A stretch of DNA of 45,383 nucleotides from Rhodospirillaceae bacterium (GTDB lineage: Bacteria > Pseudomonadota > Alphaproteobacteria > Bin65): NCBI GenBank assembly GCA_009840595.1, contig VXNK01000087.1:1-45383 (forward strand), given 5' to 3'. This document shows positions 32,045 through 41,628 of this stretch, one piece after another. The notes beneath the pieces were generated by a model. It worked only from the letters and a program-made list of their open reading frames with translations. It was not told where the DNA came from and ran no database searches. The position numbers were made by a program, and so were the translations under genes. Each line of letters starts with the position of its first letter. Within the stretch, counting starts at the first letter, position 1.

Positions 32045-34189
32045 ATGCCGCTCGATAGCGCACATCCTGCCGCCGGAGCCGCAGCGGCGCCGGCCGCCGG
32101 CGCGGTCGCGACCGTCCGTTCCGCCTGCCCCCACGATTGCCCGAGCGCCTGCGCCCTGGAGGTCGAGCGCCTGTCGCCGACGCGCATCGGCCGCATCCGC
32201 GGCAACAGGGAATTGCCCTACACCGCCGGCGTCGTCTGCGAGAAGGTGTCCCGCTACGCCGAGCGCGTCCACCACCCGGACCGGCTCGGCCGGCCGCTGC
32301 GCCGCACCGGCGCCAAGGGCGAGGGCGAATTCGCGCCGGTCGGCTGGGACGACGCCCTGGACGAGATCGCCGAGGCCTTCCTGCGCGCCGAGGCGCGCCA
32401 CGGCAGCGAGGCGGTCTGGCCTTACCATTCCGGCGGCACGCTGGGCATCGTCAACCGCTGGGGGCTCGACCGGCTGCGCAACGCCAAACGCTATTCGAAG
32501 CAGCGCTCGACCATCTGCGTCGGCCCGTCCTCCTCCGGCTGGCAGGCCGGCGTCGGCATGCTGACCGGCCCCGACCCGGCCGAGGCGGCGAAATCCGACC
32601 TGATCGTCGTGTGGGGCGGCAACCCGGTCGCGACCCACGTCAACCTGATGAGCCACATCCGGCGCGCCCGCAAGGAACGCGGCGCCGAGCTGGTCGTGGT
32701 CGACGTCTACGACACGCCGACGGTGCAGGCCGCGGACCGGGCGCTGATCCTCCGCCCGGGCACCGACGGCGCGCTGGCGCTCGCCATGATGCAGGTGATC
32801 CTGGCCGAGGGGCTGGCGGACCGGGACTATCTCGCCCGGCTGACCGATTTCGATCCCGAAGTCGAGCGCCATATCCTGAGCCGCACGCCGGCCTGGGCGG
32901 CGGAGATCACCGGCCTGCCGGAGCAGGACATCATCGACTTCGCCCGCCTGTACGGCAGGACGAAGCGGAGCTTCCTGCGCCTCGGCCTCGGCTTTACCCG
33001 GGCGCGCAACGGCGCCGTCGCCATGCACGCGGTGAGCTGCCTGCCGGCCCTGACCGGCGCCTGGCAGGAGGAAGGCGGCGGCGCCTTCTATGCCCGGCTC
33101 GAGGACTGGGGGCTGGACCTCACCCTCGCCCACGGCCTCGACCTTGCCGATCCGGCGATCCGGTCGCTCGACCAGTCGCGCATCGGCGCCGTGCTGACCG
33201 GCGAACCCGGCGCGCTGGAAGGCGGCCCGCCGGTGACGGCGATGCTGATCCAGAACGCCAACTCCGCCGAGGTGGCGCCCGACAGCCGCGCCGTGCGCGC
33301 CGGGCTGGCGCGGGACGACCTGTTCCTGTGCGTGCACGAGCAGTTCATGACCGCGACCGCCCGCTTCGCCGATATCGTGCTGCCGGCGACCACCTTCCTG
33401 GAATGCGACGACATCTACATGGGCTGGGGCCATTCGGCGCTCACCGTCGGCAAGCGGGTGCTGGAGCCCTTTGCCGAGACCCGCAGCAACCACGACGTCG
33501 TCTGCGGGCTGGCCAAACGGCTGGGCGCCGAAAGCCCGGCCTTCGCCATGAGCGCCTGGGAACTGGTCGACGCGACATTGCAAGGTTCCGGCAAGGGCGG
33601 CGCCGACGCCGCGGCGGCCAAAGGCTGGATCGACTGCAACCATCCCTTCGAGGAGGCGCATTTCCTGAACGGCTTCCCGACCCCGGACGGCAAATTCCAT
33701 TTCCGGCCGGACTGGGCGGCGCTCGGCCCCTACCATGCCGGGATGCCGGCGCTGCCCGACCATTGGGCGGTCACCGAGGCGGCCGACGACGCCCGGCCCT
33801 TCCGCATGGTGGCGCCGCCGGCCCGCACCTTCCTGAATTCCAGCTTCACCGAGACCGCCGGTTCGCGGCGGCGGGAAGGGACGCCGACCGTCCTGATCCT
33901 TGCCGACGACGCGGCGGCCCACGGTATCCAGGACGGCGCCCGGGTGCGGGTCGGCAACGACCGGGGCGCGGTGACGCTGACGGCGCGCATCGCCGACGGC
34001 CTGTTGCCCGGCACGGCGATCGTCGAAGGCATCTGGCCCGGCGACAGCCACGGCGATCCGGCCGGCGACGGCATGGGCATCAACAAGCTCGTCTCCGCCG
34101 ATGCGGTCGGGCCGGTCGGCGGCGTGGCGTTTCACGACACGGCGGTCTGGATCGAGCCGGTCGAGCGGGAGGCCGCCGGGGCGGTCTGA
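32045..34189 (+). CDS. molybdopterin oxidoreductase (bis-MGD, one N-terminal Fe-S cluster)
   Basis: A 714-residue DMSO-reductase-family catalytic subunit. After a low-complexity Ala leader come the [4Fe-4S] ligands Cys28, Cys32, Cys36 and Cys65 (CPHDCPSACALE, VVCEK). WGGNPVATH and LRPGTDGALALAMM bind the first pterin, and HFRPD-type plus C-terminal NSSFTET and VRVGNDRGAV belong to the pterin-binding end. The metal-ligand region reads STICVGPSSSGWQAG, so the ligand could be a serine. No Tat signal, electron-transfer or membrane subunit is nearby, implying a soluble cytoplasmic enzyme. Reaction unknown. It has its own promoter and ribosome site. Confidence 0.88.
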   Translation: MPLDSAHPAAGAAAAPAAGAVATVRSACPHDCPSACALEVERLSPTRIGRIRGNRELPYTAGVVCEKVSRYAERVHHPDRLGRPLRRTGAKGEGEFAPVGWDDALDEIAEAFLRAEARHGSEAVWPYHSGGTLGIVNRWGLDRLRNAKRYSKQRSTICVGPSSSGWQAGVGMLTGPDPAEAAKSDLIVVWGGNPVATHVNLMSHIRRARKERGAELVVVDVYDTPTVQAADRALILRPGTDGALALAMMQVILAEGLADRDYLARLTDFDPEVERHILSRTPAWAAEITGLPEQDIIDFARLYGRTKRSFLRLGLGFTRARNGAVAMHAVSCLPALTGAWQEEGGGAFYARLEDWGLDLTLAHGLDLADPAIRSLDQSRIGAVLTGEPGALEGGPPVTAMLIQNANSAEVAPDSRAVRAGLARDDLFLCVHEQFMTATARFADIVLPATTFLECDDIYMGWGHSALTVGKRVLEPFAETRSNHDVVCGLAKRLGAESPAFAMSAWELVDATLQGSGKGGADAAAAKGWIDCNHPFEEAHFLNGFPTPDGKFHFRPDWAALGPYHAGMPALPDHWAVTEAADDARPFRMVAPPARTFLNSSFTETAGSRRREGTPTVLILADDAAAHGIQDGARVRVGNDRGAVTLTARIADGLLPGTAIVEGIWPGDSHGDPAGDGMGINKLVSADAVGPVGGVAFHDTAVWIEPVEREAAGAV

Positions 34190-34317
34190 CGCGCCAGCCC
34201 GAATCCTGCGTCCCGGATCCTGTGTATCGTGCGGCAGATCGGGGCTTGCGCCGCTCCGGGCCGCGCGACATCTGAAGAACCCCGGCCGCCAACAGCCTTC
34301 CCGCCCGCCTCACCGCC

Positions 34318-34998
34318 ATGTCCGACGCCGCCGCCCCGAAACCGCCGATCCAGGCGGTGATGATTCCGGTCACGCCGTTCCAGCAGAACTGCTCGCTGCT
34401 CTGGTGCACCGAAACCATGCGCGGCGCGGTCACCGATCCGGGCGGCGACCTGGAGCTGATCGAGGGCGCGATCGCCGAGCGCGCCGTCACGGTCGAGAAG
34501 ATCCTCGTCACCCACGGCCATCTCGACCATGCCGGCGGCACCAAAGACCTGGCCGAGCGCCTGAAGGTGCCGGTGGAAGGCCCGCACGAAGCCGACCTTT
34601 TCTGGATCGGCCGGATGGAGGAACAGAGCCGGATGTTCGGCCTCGCCGGCGCCAAGGAGTTCGAGCCGGACCGCTGGCTGGAGGACGGCGATACGGTCAG
34701 CTTCGGCAACATCACGATGGACGTGATCCACTGCCCCGGCCACACGCCCGGCCATGTCGTGTTCGTCCATCGCGCGGCCGGCTTCGCCGTGGTCGGCGAC
34801 GTGCTGTTCCAGGGCTCGATCGGCCGGACCGATTTCCCGATGGGCAATCACGACGACCTGATCGCCAGCATCCGCAACAAGCTGTTCCCGCTCGGCGACG
34901 ACATCGCCTTCATCCCCGGCCACGGCCCGGTCTCGACCTTCGGGCAGGAACGGCAGACCAACCCCTTCGTCTCGGACATCGCACTCGGCCTGGCCTGA
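34318..34998 (+). CDS. metallo-beta-lactamase-fold hydrolase, glyoxalase II-like
   Basis: A 226-residue MBL-fold hydrolase of the YcbL/glyoxalase II-like group. The binuclear zinc site is complete: THGHLDHAGG supplies His66, His68, Asp70 and His71; HCPGHTPGHV gives a histidine; GDVLFQGSIGRTD gives the bridging aspartate; IPGHGP gives the last histidine. It probably hydrolyses a thioester such as S-lactoylglutathione. A 128-bp gap from the molybdoenzyme gene means shared transcription is unproven. Confidence 0.9.
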   Translation: MSDAAAPKPPIQAVMIPVTPFQQNCSLLWCTETMRGAVTDPGGDLELIEGAIAERAVTVEKILVTHGHLDHAGGTKDLAERLKVPVEGPHEADLFWIGRMEEQSRMFGLAGAKEFEPDRWLEDGDTVSFGNITMDVIHCPGHTPGHVVFVHRAAGFAVVGDVLFQGSIGRTDFPMGNHDDLIASIRNKLFPLGDDIAFIPGHGPVSTFGQERQTNPFVSDIALGLA

Positions 34999-35040
34999 CC
35001 CCGCTTGCGCCGCCGCGCGCCGGGGCGGCGAAGCGCCGGC

Positions 35041-36084
35041 CTATCCGTCGAGCGACGTGGCCAGCCGGTCGAACTCCGCCAGCCATTCGCTGCGCCAGGT
35101 CCGCTTCACGGATTCGTCCACCCAGGCGCCGTCGATGCCGTTCTCCACGAAGCCGCGCAGCATCTCGAACGGCAGGCCGAAGGTCGTCACCATCGCGGCG
35201 TGGGCGTTGGCCGGGTCGGTGTGGTGCAGGGGCGGGTCGTCGCTGTTCGGCATGATCTTCAGCCGCGTGCGCGCCATCGTGGCAATCGGATGGACCTTCG
35301 CGAAATCCTGCCCCCTGAGCGTCCGGCTGTAATAGGAATTGGTCGGCACGATCGTGAAGACGATGCCGTCGTCCTCGCAGCGCTTGAGCAGGTCCGGCGC
35401 GTCGAGCACGGTATAGCCGTGGTCGATGCGGTCGCAGCCGAGCAGGTCGAGCGCGGTCTCGACGTTGCGCGCCGGCTCGCCGAATTCGCCGGCATGGGCG
35501 GTGCGTTTCAGGCCGCGCGCGCCGGCCAGCCGGTAGGCCTTCCAGAATTTCTCCGGCGGATGGCCGGTCTCCATGTAATCCATGCCGATGCCGACGGTCT
35601 CGTCGCGCGGATGGGCGACGGCGGCCTCGACCATCTCGTAGCCCAGTTCGGGGGAGGACTCCCGGTCGATCGACGGGATCAGCCGGCCGGCGATACCGAA
35701 ATCCGCCTCGGCGTCGCGCAACCCGGCGATCATGCCGTCGACCGAGGCTGCGTAGCCGATGTCGCCGATGGTCCAGTGATCGGTCGGGTTCCAGAACATC
35801 TCGCGATAGCGCACGCCGGCCTCGGCGGCATGCTGCTGGGTGGCGTAGACCGCGTCGCGGAAGTCGTCCGGCGTGCGCAGGGACCGGCAGACCAGCTTCA
35901 GGGTCTTGAGCACCCGGTCGAAATTCTCGCCGCGGGCGTAGAGGTCCTCCGGATCGTCATGGGGCGGCAACTCGATCCCGTTGCGCCGGGCGAGCGTCAG
36001 CAGCGTCGCCAGCGGCACGGCGCCGGTGAAGTGGACGTGCAGTTCGGTCTTCGGGATGGCGCGGCAGAAGTCGGCGAGGTTCAT
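35041..36084 (-). CDS. adenosine/adenine deaminase family
   Basis: A 347-residue amidohydrolase of the adenosine deaminase fold. Zinc ligands His16 and His18 lie in TELHVHFTG; the catalytic HAGE is at 197-200; the base His222 in DHGY; and Asp282-Asp283 in NSDDPP. The sequence favours adenosine or adenine deaminase, or an AMP deaminase-like member, but not cytosine deaminase. The HVHFTG entry differs slightly from the common HLHLEG, so specificity is open. ATG at 36084 begins the fold. A large palindromic repeat lies just upstream. Confidence 0.9.
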   Translation of the reverse strand: MNLADFCRAIPKTELHVHFTGAVPLATLLTLARRNGIELPPHDDPEDLYARGENFDRVLKTLKLVCRSLRTPDDFRDAVYATQQHAAEAGVRYREMFWNPTDHWTIGDIGYAASVDGMIAGLRDAEADFGIAGRLIPSIDRESSPELGYEMVEAAVAHPRDETVGIGMDYMETGHPPEKFWKAYRLAGARGLKRTAHAGEFGEPARNVETALDLLGCDRIDHGYTVLDAPDLLKRCEDDGIVFTIVPTNSYYSRTLRGQDFAKVHPIATMARTRLKIMPNSDDPPLHHTDPANAHAAMVTTFGLPFEMLRGFVENGIDGAWVDESVKRTWRSEWLAEFDRLATSLDG

Positions 36085-36182
36085 GGGGCACCTGTCGGTT
36101 GAGGCGGGCGAACCGGCCGGCATTGTCAGGGCAGGCCGGAGCGTTGGCAATGCCGCCGCGCCGGACGGGGCCGGGACTCCGG

Positions 36183-36335
36183 CCCCCTCCCCGTCATATC
36201 GACCGGAGCTCCGGATTTATCCGGGGCGGAGTGGAGATATCTTTCACCCGCGATCCCGGGACCGGACGCTGTACCGGAAAGATTTCTCCGCTCCGCGGTT
36301 CTGCGAACCGCTCCGGCCGAAAGGACGGGAGGGGC
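36183..36335. repeat. palindromic, cruciform-like intergenic element
   Basis: Two arms of about 65 bases are imperfect inverted copies of each other. The left arm runs CCCCCTCCCCGTCATATCG, then ACCGGAGC; the right arm runs GCTCCGGCCGAAAGGACGGGAGGGG. Each arm has its own small hairpin (TCCGGATTTATCCGG on the left, CGGTTCTGCGAACCG on the right). The element ends 3 bp before the dctM stop. The right arm matches the fragment at 1-66. It may act as a bidirectional terminator or be a miniature mobile element. Confidence 0.75.
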
Positions 36336-36337
36336 GG

Positions 36338-37837
36338 CTATTCCATCGTGCCCGGCAGCCAGGTCGCAAGTTCAGGGACGGCGACCAGGAGCACGATCAG
36401 CAGCACCTCGGCGACGACGAACGGCAGGACGCCGGAATAGATGCGCGACAGCGGCACATCGGGCGCCATGCCCTTGATGATGAAGACGTTCATGCCGACC
36501 GGCGGTGTGATCAGCCCCAGTTCGACAACCATGACGACGATGACGCCGAACCAGATCGGGTCGAAGCCGAGTTGCTGAACGATCGGAAAGAAAATCGGAA
36601 TCGTCAGCAGGATCATCGCCAGGGCGTCGAGAGCGCAGCCCAGAACGAAATAAATCAGGAGGATGACCGCGATCGTCACGAGCGGACCCGCGCCCAGGTC
36701 CTCCACGGACGTACCGAGCGCCGCTGCAAGCCCGCCCAGGGTCAGGAATTTGTTGAGCAGAATCGCACCGATGAGGATCGTGAAGATCATCGCCGTGGTC
36801 TTGGTCGTCTCGAGCAGGCAGGACCCCAGTTCCGCCTTTGCGGACAGGCCGAGCCAGACGTAGACGGCATGCGCGAGAACAATGCCGGCATAGACCGGAT
36901 ATCCGACCCAGTCCGGCCAGTCCGAGGCCTCGGCTCCCGTCGCCAGGTTGACAGCGACGGCGACGGACAGCGCCAGCAGCGAGCCGACGAGCAGGAGGTT
37001 CGCGGCGCGCAGCAGCCGCTTGCGTTTCGGCGGCGCGTCGCGGGTCCAGGTGTTGACGGCGAGATCGAACGCCCCCATCGCGCCGATGCCGGCGGCTTCG
37101 GTCGGCGTGAACGCGCCGGTATAGATGCCGCCGATGACCAGAAGGAACAGGACGATGGTCGCCCAGACATCCTTGATTGCGGCGATCATCTGGCGCGTCG
37201 AGGCGCGGGCGCCGGGCGGGCCGAGTTCGGGGTTGAGAGACGTTACGATCGATATCGTCGCCATGAAGACGACGACCGTCAGAACGCCGGGGACGATGCC
37301 GGCGGCGAAGAGCTGGCCGATATCCGATTCGGTCAGGATGCCGTAGAGAACGAGAATGACGCTCGGCGGAATCAATATCCCGATGGTGCCGCCGGCGGCG
37401 ATCGCGCCGGTCGCCAGCCGCTCGTCGTAGCGGTACCGGCGCATCTCGGGCAACGCAACCTGGCTCATCGTTGCCGCGGTCGCCAGACTCGATCCGCAGA
37501 TCGCGGCGAACGCGCCGGAGCCGCCGATGGTCGCCAGCGCCAGACCGCCGCGCCGATGCCCGAGCCAGGTGTTGCACGACCGGTACAGGCTCTCCGACAG
37601 CCCGGAGCGGGTCGCGAAAAACCCCATCAGCACGAACAGCGGAACCACACTCAGGTCGTTCGTGATTACCGTCTCGAAAACGGTGAGGCCGAGCAGGGAT
37701 AGCGACGGCTCGACGCCGATCAGCAGGAAGGACCCCGCGGTCCCGATGACGCCCATCGCGAACCCGATCGGCATGCCCATGGCGAGCAGCACAAACATCG
37801 CGGCAAGGCCGACCAGATTCAGGACGATCGGATCCAT
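36338..37837 (-). CDS. dctM: TRAP transporter large permease with central insertion
   Basis: The large membrane subunit of a Na+-coupled tripartite ATP-independent importer of organic acids. At 499 residues it is longer than the usual 425-430. The N-terminal half has GMPIGFAMG, NDLSVVPLFVLMGFFA, and ATIGGSGAFAAICGSSLATAATM; the C-terminal half has TTAMIFTILIGAILLN and ELGLITPPVGMNVF. Between them, after AAGIGAMGAF, about 70 extra residues (near 270-345) include two extra hydrophobic segments. dctQ ends 21 bp upstream, in the TRAP operon order P-Q-M. Confidence 0.9.
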   Translation of the reverse strand: MDPIVLNLVGLAAMFVLLAMGMPIGFAMGVIGTAGSFLLIGVEPSLSLLGLTVFETVITNDLSVVPLFVLMGFFATRSGLSESLYRSCNTWLGHRRGGLALATIGGSGAFAAICGSSLATAATMSQVALPEMRRYRYDERLATGAIAAGGTIGILIPPSVILVLYGILTESDIGQLFAAGIVPGVLTVVVFMATISIVTSLNPELGPPGARASTRQMIAAIKDVWATIVLFLLVIGGIYTGAFTPTEAAGIGAMGAFDLAVNTWTRDAPPKRKRLLRAANLLLVGSLLALSVAVAVNLATGAEASDWPDWVGYPVYAGIVLAHAVYVWLGLSAKAELGSCLLETTKTTAMIFTILIGAILLNKFLTLGGLAAALGTSVEDLGAGPLVTIAVILLIYFVLGCALDALAMILLTIPIFFPIVQQLGFDPIWFGVIVVMVVELGLITPPVGMNVFIIKGMAPDVPLSRIYSGVLPFVVAEVLLIVLLVAVPELATWLPGTME

Positions 37838-37858
37838 CGCAGACAGAACGGTTTCGGA

Positions 37859-38407
37859 TCAGCCGGCGCCGACGCTGGCCGGGAGATCGGTATCGGCCGG
37901 GGCGGCCAATCCGGCGGCAACGCGGATCGCCTGTATCCACTGAATGACCAGGGTCGCGAACATCACAACCGAGCACAGCGCCATGACGGCAACCACCGGC
38001 CACAGGGGGATTTCCCAAATCTGCGTCAGGTCGCCTTTACCCAGCTTGTCGAGCGCCAGGATCACGAGGCGCCAGCAGATCAGGGCCACGAACAGGATCG
38101 AGACGGCGTAGGTCGCGACGTCGAATCCCGCGCGCCAGCGCGCCGGGAGATGGATGATGACGATATCGACCCGGATGTGGCCGCGCAGGAACGTGGTCAG
38201 GCCGATGCCGAGAAAGACCGTGAGCCCCATCAGCAGTTCGGTCATCTCGACCTTGGCGTCGATGGGCGAGGCGGTCAGTTCGCGGCCGACGACATCGACG
38301 AAGGTCAGCAGCGTCATCAACGCAAGACCGGCCGCGCCGGCCCGGGCGAGCCACCGTGAGGCCCGCCCGGCCAGCGCGGTAAACCGGTCCTGCGGAGTCG
38401 GGTCCAC
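37859..38407 (-). CDS. dctQ: TRAP transporter small permease
   Basis: The 182-residue small membrane subunit of the TRAP importer, with four hydrophobic helices (about 20-40, 55-75, 95-115, 135-160) and the DctQ pattern DVVGRELT, VEMTELLMGLTVFLGIG and WEIPLWPVVAVMALC. It lies between dctP and dctM. It works in complex with both. Confidence 0.9.
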   Translation of the reverse strand: MDPTPQDRFTALAGRASRWLARAGAAGLALMTLLTFVDVVGRELTASPIDAKVEMTELLMGLTVFLGIGLTTFLRGHIRVDIVIIHLPARWRAGFDVATYAVSILFVALICWRLVILALDKLGKGDLTQIWEIPLWPVVAVMALCSVVMFATLVIQWIQAIRVAAGLAAPADTDLPASVGAG

Positions 38408-38434
38408 GAAGACGCCGCTACGGGAGCGGGCCGT

Positions 38435-39448
38435 CTACCGGATCGATTTCACCGTCGCCCGCAGATCGGCCAGCAGGGCCGCGCCGTCATAGCCGGCCTT
38501 TTTCATCTTTCCGAGATATTCGGTGAAGATCGCGTCGGTCCGCGCCCGCCATTTTTTCAACTCGGCCGGCGTGATGTCCTCAATCGTGTTGCCGTTCTTC
38601 CGGGCGATCTCCATGCCGACCTTGTCGGCGGCGTCCCAGTGACGCCCGATCAGCTTGGCACCGGCGCGGCGCCCCGCCTTGTTCAGCGCCGCCTTCCCGT
38701 TCGCGCTGAGCGCATCCCATTTCTTCTTGTTCATCGTCAGGAAGAAGGGAACCGTGTAGAGCCCGCCGGGCACCAGCAGGTGATGGCGCACCAGCTTCTC
38801 CAGGCGGAAGCCCTTGACCGCCTCGAACGGGAAGAACACGCCGGCGGTGATGCCGCGGCGCAGGCTCTCATGCGCCTTGGTCGCCGGCATCGCCACCGGG
38901 ACCGCGCCCAACTGCTTGGCCAGGAAAATGCCGCCGCCGCCGACCCGGAGCTTCACGCCCTTCAGGTCGGCCAGCGTGCTGACCCTCTTCTTCGTGTGGA
39001 GGATGCCCGGTCCGTGCACCCACACCGTGACCAGGTGCGTATCGCCAAACTCCTTCTCGATCAGCCCGTGCTTTTCGTACCAGACCCAAGCGGCTTCGCT
39101 GCCGACCTCGGCGCTGGGCGAGAGGAACGGCATCTCCCACAGGCGCAGCGCAACGAAACGTCCCGGCGTATAGGCCGGCACGCCCCAGGTGATGTCGCGA
39201 ATGCCGTTGACCGCCAGATCGTATTGTCCCGGCGGTTTGGCCAACGCCGTCTTGTCTACCTTTATTGTCAGTTTCCCGCCGGACGCCTTGACCACCGAGT
39301 CGACCCACGCCGCCATCGTTTTCGTCATGTGGTGCACCGGCGGTAGCCAGTTGGCGATCTGTATGGTTTCGGCCTGACCCGTTGCCGGCGCGAGCGCCGC
39401 CGAAGCGGCGACGGCCCCGGCCGTGAGATACTTGACCATTCTCGACAT
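38435..39448 (-). CDS. dctP: TRAP transporter substrate-binding protein
   Basis: The 337-residue periplasmic binding protein of the TRAP system. A signal peptide with AxA-type cleavage (GQA at 24-26) precedes mature ETIQIANWLPP. The conserved LKGVKLRVGGG carries the arginine that usually holds a carboxylate. Later come GVFFPFEAVKGF and PFFLTMNKKKWDAL. A strong ribosome site (GAAGGA) precedes the start. The ligand is not determined; the ThDP gene 201 bp upstream suggests a 2-oxo acid or related organic acid. Confidence 0.92.
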   Translation of the reverse strand: MSRMVKYLTAGAVAASAALAPATGQAETIQIANWLPPVHHMTKTMAAWVDSVVKASGGKLTIKVDKTALAKPPGQYDLAVNGIRDITWGVPAYTPGRFVALRLWEMPFLSPSAEVGSEAAWVWYEKHGLIEKEFGDTHLVTVWVHGPGILHTKKRVSTLADLKGVKLRVGGGGIFLAKQLGAVPVAMPATKAHESLRRGITAGVFFPFEAVKGFRLEKLVRHHLLVPGGLYTVPFFLTMNKKKWDALSANGKAALNKAGRRAGAKLIGRHWDAADKVGMEIARKNGNTIEDITPAELKKWRARTDAIFTEYLGKMKKAGYDGAALLADLRATVKSIR

Positions 39449-39649
39449 GATTTGTTCCTTCGACGATTAGTATCGAACCGGCCGTGCCGGCTGTCGCGCA
39501 CGATCCCGGTCCCGGCCCGGCCCGGCCCCGGTTCTGATCGCGGTCCGGGATTTTCCGGCAAGACTGCCGTTTCCGTTCGCGCTGCAATCATACGGCGCTG
39601 AAACGCGGGCGGCAAAGCCCGGAATTGGGCGCGCCTCCGGCGGCCCGGC

Positions 39650-41407
39650 TCAGCGGTCGGCGGTAATGACGTTGAGCAGGGCCTGGCGGCCTTCCTCGCG
39701 CACCGCGCGGACGGCGCGGTCGAGCGCATCGGGCAGGGCGGCCGGATCCTCGACGCGCTCGCCGTAGCCGCCGCTCGCCGCGACCACGGTCTCGAAATCC
39801 GGCATCGGGTCGAGCGCGGTGAGCGGCACCGCGTTGCGGCGCATGGCGGCGCCGTCGGGATACATCGCCCTGGTCGCCGCGCGCACCGCGCCCCAGCCGG
39901 CATTGTTGCTGACGACATAGAGCACCGGCAGGCCGTGCGCCCGCGAGACGTAGTGGGCGGGCGTCGGGTTGCCGAACATGTAGGCGCCGTCGCCGAGCGC
40001 CGCGACGACCAGCCGGTCCGGCGCGGCCAGCTTCGCGCCGAGCGCTGCGCCGAGCGCCCAGCCCAGCCCGCCGGCCGGGCTGAGGCCGAAATAGCTCCCG
40101 GGGCGGCGCAGGGTAAGCTGGGCCGGCGACAGGCCGAGTTCGTTGAGGACGATGGCGTCGTCGCCCGCGATCCGGCCGATGCAATGGCTGAGCCACGGCA
40201 CGCCGATCGGGCGGGCGGCTTTCGCATCCTCGGCGGCGCGGCGCCAGCCGGCGCGCAATTCGGCCGAGCGGGCGGCCAGCGCGGCGTGGCGCGCCGCCAC
40301 CGCCCCCGGGTCGGCGATCCGGTCTGCAATGGCGGCGTCGAGCGCCGGCAGGGCGAGCGCCGGGCTGGCGTCGATCGCCAGGTCGCAGGGAAAGCTGCGC
40401 ACCGGATAGCGGCTGAACAGCGGATCGACGCCCAGATGGATAACCCGGCAGCCCGCCGGCGGGCCGTGCAGGCTCGGGATCCACGGCACGTCGCAATCGA
40501 CCGCCAGTACGGCGTCGGCGTCGGCGAGCAGGGGGCCGGGCTCGTAGCCCAGGTTCATCGGATGGTCCGACGCGATGCACAGGGAGCGGGCGAAGTGGCT
40601 CACCACCGGGATGGCATGGCGGTCGGCGAGCCGGGACAGCGCCTCGAAGGCCGCCGCGCTGCGGCCGGCGTCGCCGGTCACGATCACCGGCCGTTCGGCC
40701 CCGGCGAGGATGCCGGCAGCCCGGTCGATGGCGTCCGGGTCCGGGCCGGGCGGGGCGGCGGCTGCCGGCGGTGCGGCCCCGATCCCGGCGCCGTCGGCCG
40801 GCTCGGCCAGCACCTCCCGCGGCAGGGTGAGGTAGACCGGCCCCATCGGCTCGCTCAGCGCAACCGTCATGGCGCGGTCGACCGCCGCCTCGACAAGGTC
40901 GCTGCGGCTCAGTTCGTAGTCCCACTTGACCGTCTCGCGCACCAGGCCGGCCTGGTCGAACATTTCCTGGGCCCACTGGATGGGGCGGTTGCGCGCGCCG
41001 GGCGGCCCGGTCTCGTGATAGGGCGTGCGGCCGGCGGCGAGCAGCATCGGCACCCGGCCGCGCGACGCGTTGATCAGGCCGCAGACCGCGTTGGCGGTGC
41101 CGACATTGACGTGGACCATGACCGCCTGGGGCCGGCCGGAGACCATCGTGTGGCCGTAGGCCATCGAAACGGCGACGTTTTCATGGGGCACGGCAATGGC
41201 CGTGGGCAGCGTCCCGCCGTCCGCCGCGCCGCCGTCCGAAGCCCCGCCGTCCGAAGTGCTGCGGGCGAGCGCCTCGATAATCGGCGGGAAATCCGTACCG
41301 GTGTTGGCGAAGATGTAATCGACGTGCCGGCCGAGCCGGGCCAGCAGCCGGCCGGCGACCGTCTCGCCGTCCGAAGCGCTCCCGGAAGCGTTCCCCGGAA
41401 CATTCAT
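39650..41407 (-). CDS. thiamine-diphosphate-dependent enzyme of acetolactate-synthase type
   Basis: A 585-residue ThDP enzyme in the POX/benzoylformate decarboxylase/acetolactate synthase superfamily. The activating glutamate is Glu76 in VPHENVAVS, and the ThDP-Mg motif GDG to NN spans 472-502. NTGTDF near the start matches the family. Between 50 and 66 it has (S/A)DGG repeats, probably a surface loop. It lacks catabolic specificity clues: decarboxylase, carboligase or sulfur-compound use are possible. Located upstream of dctP in the same direction, so an enzyme for the imported acid is plausible. Confidence 0.9.
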   Translation of the reverse strand: MNVPGNASGSASDGETVAGRLLARLGRHVDYIFANTGTDFPPIIEALARSTSDGGASDGGAADGGTLPTAIAVPHENVAVSMAYGHTMVSGRPQAVMVHVNVGTANAVCGLINASRGRVPMLLAAGRTPYHETGPPGARNRPIQWAQEMFDQAGLVRETVKWDYELSRSDLVEAAVDRAMTVALSEPMGPVYLTLPREVLAEPADGAGIGAAPPAAAAPPGPDPDAIDRAAGILAGAERPVIVTGDAGRSAAAFEALSRLADRHAIPVVSHFARSLCIASDHPMNLGYEPGPLLADADAVLAVDCDVPWIPSLHGPPAGCRVIHLGVDPLFSRYPVRSFPCDLAIDASPALALPALDAAIADRIADPGAVAARHAALAARSAELRAGWRRAAEDAKAARPIGVPWLSHCIGRIAGDDAIVLNELGLSPAQLTLRRPGSYFGLSPAGGLGWALGAALGAKLAAPDRLVVAALGDGAYMFGNPTPAHYVSRAHGLPVLYVVSNNAGWGAVRAATRAMYPDGAAMRRNAVPLTALDPMPDFETVVAASGGYGERVEDPAALPDALDRAVRAVREEGRQALLNVITADR

Positions 41408-41628
41408 GACCAAGCGGCGCTCAACCGGCAGCCGGTCCCGCCGCCGCCGCAACGCGTCCGCAACGCTTCGACATGAAATGCGACGGGGAATGCGACGGGG
41501 AAACCGGTTTCATGCCTCTCTCCTGCCGCCGTTCCGGCCGTCTCCATCGAGCCCGCGGCAACTTAGTCCGCCGCCCCGGCCCGGCGCAAGCCGCCGCCGC
41601 GCGGACGCAGCCCGGCGGACCTTCCGGC

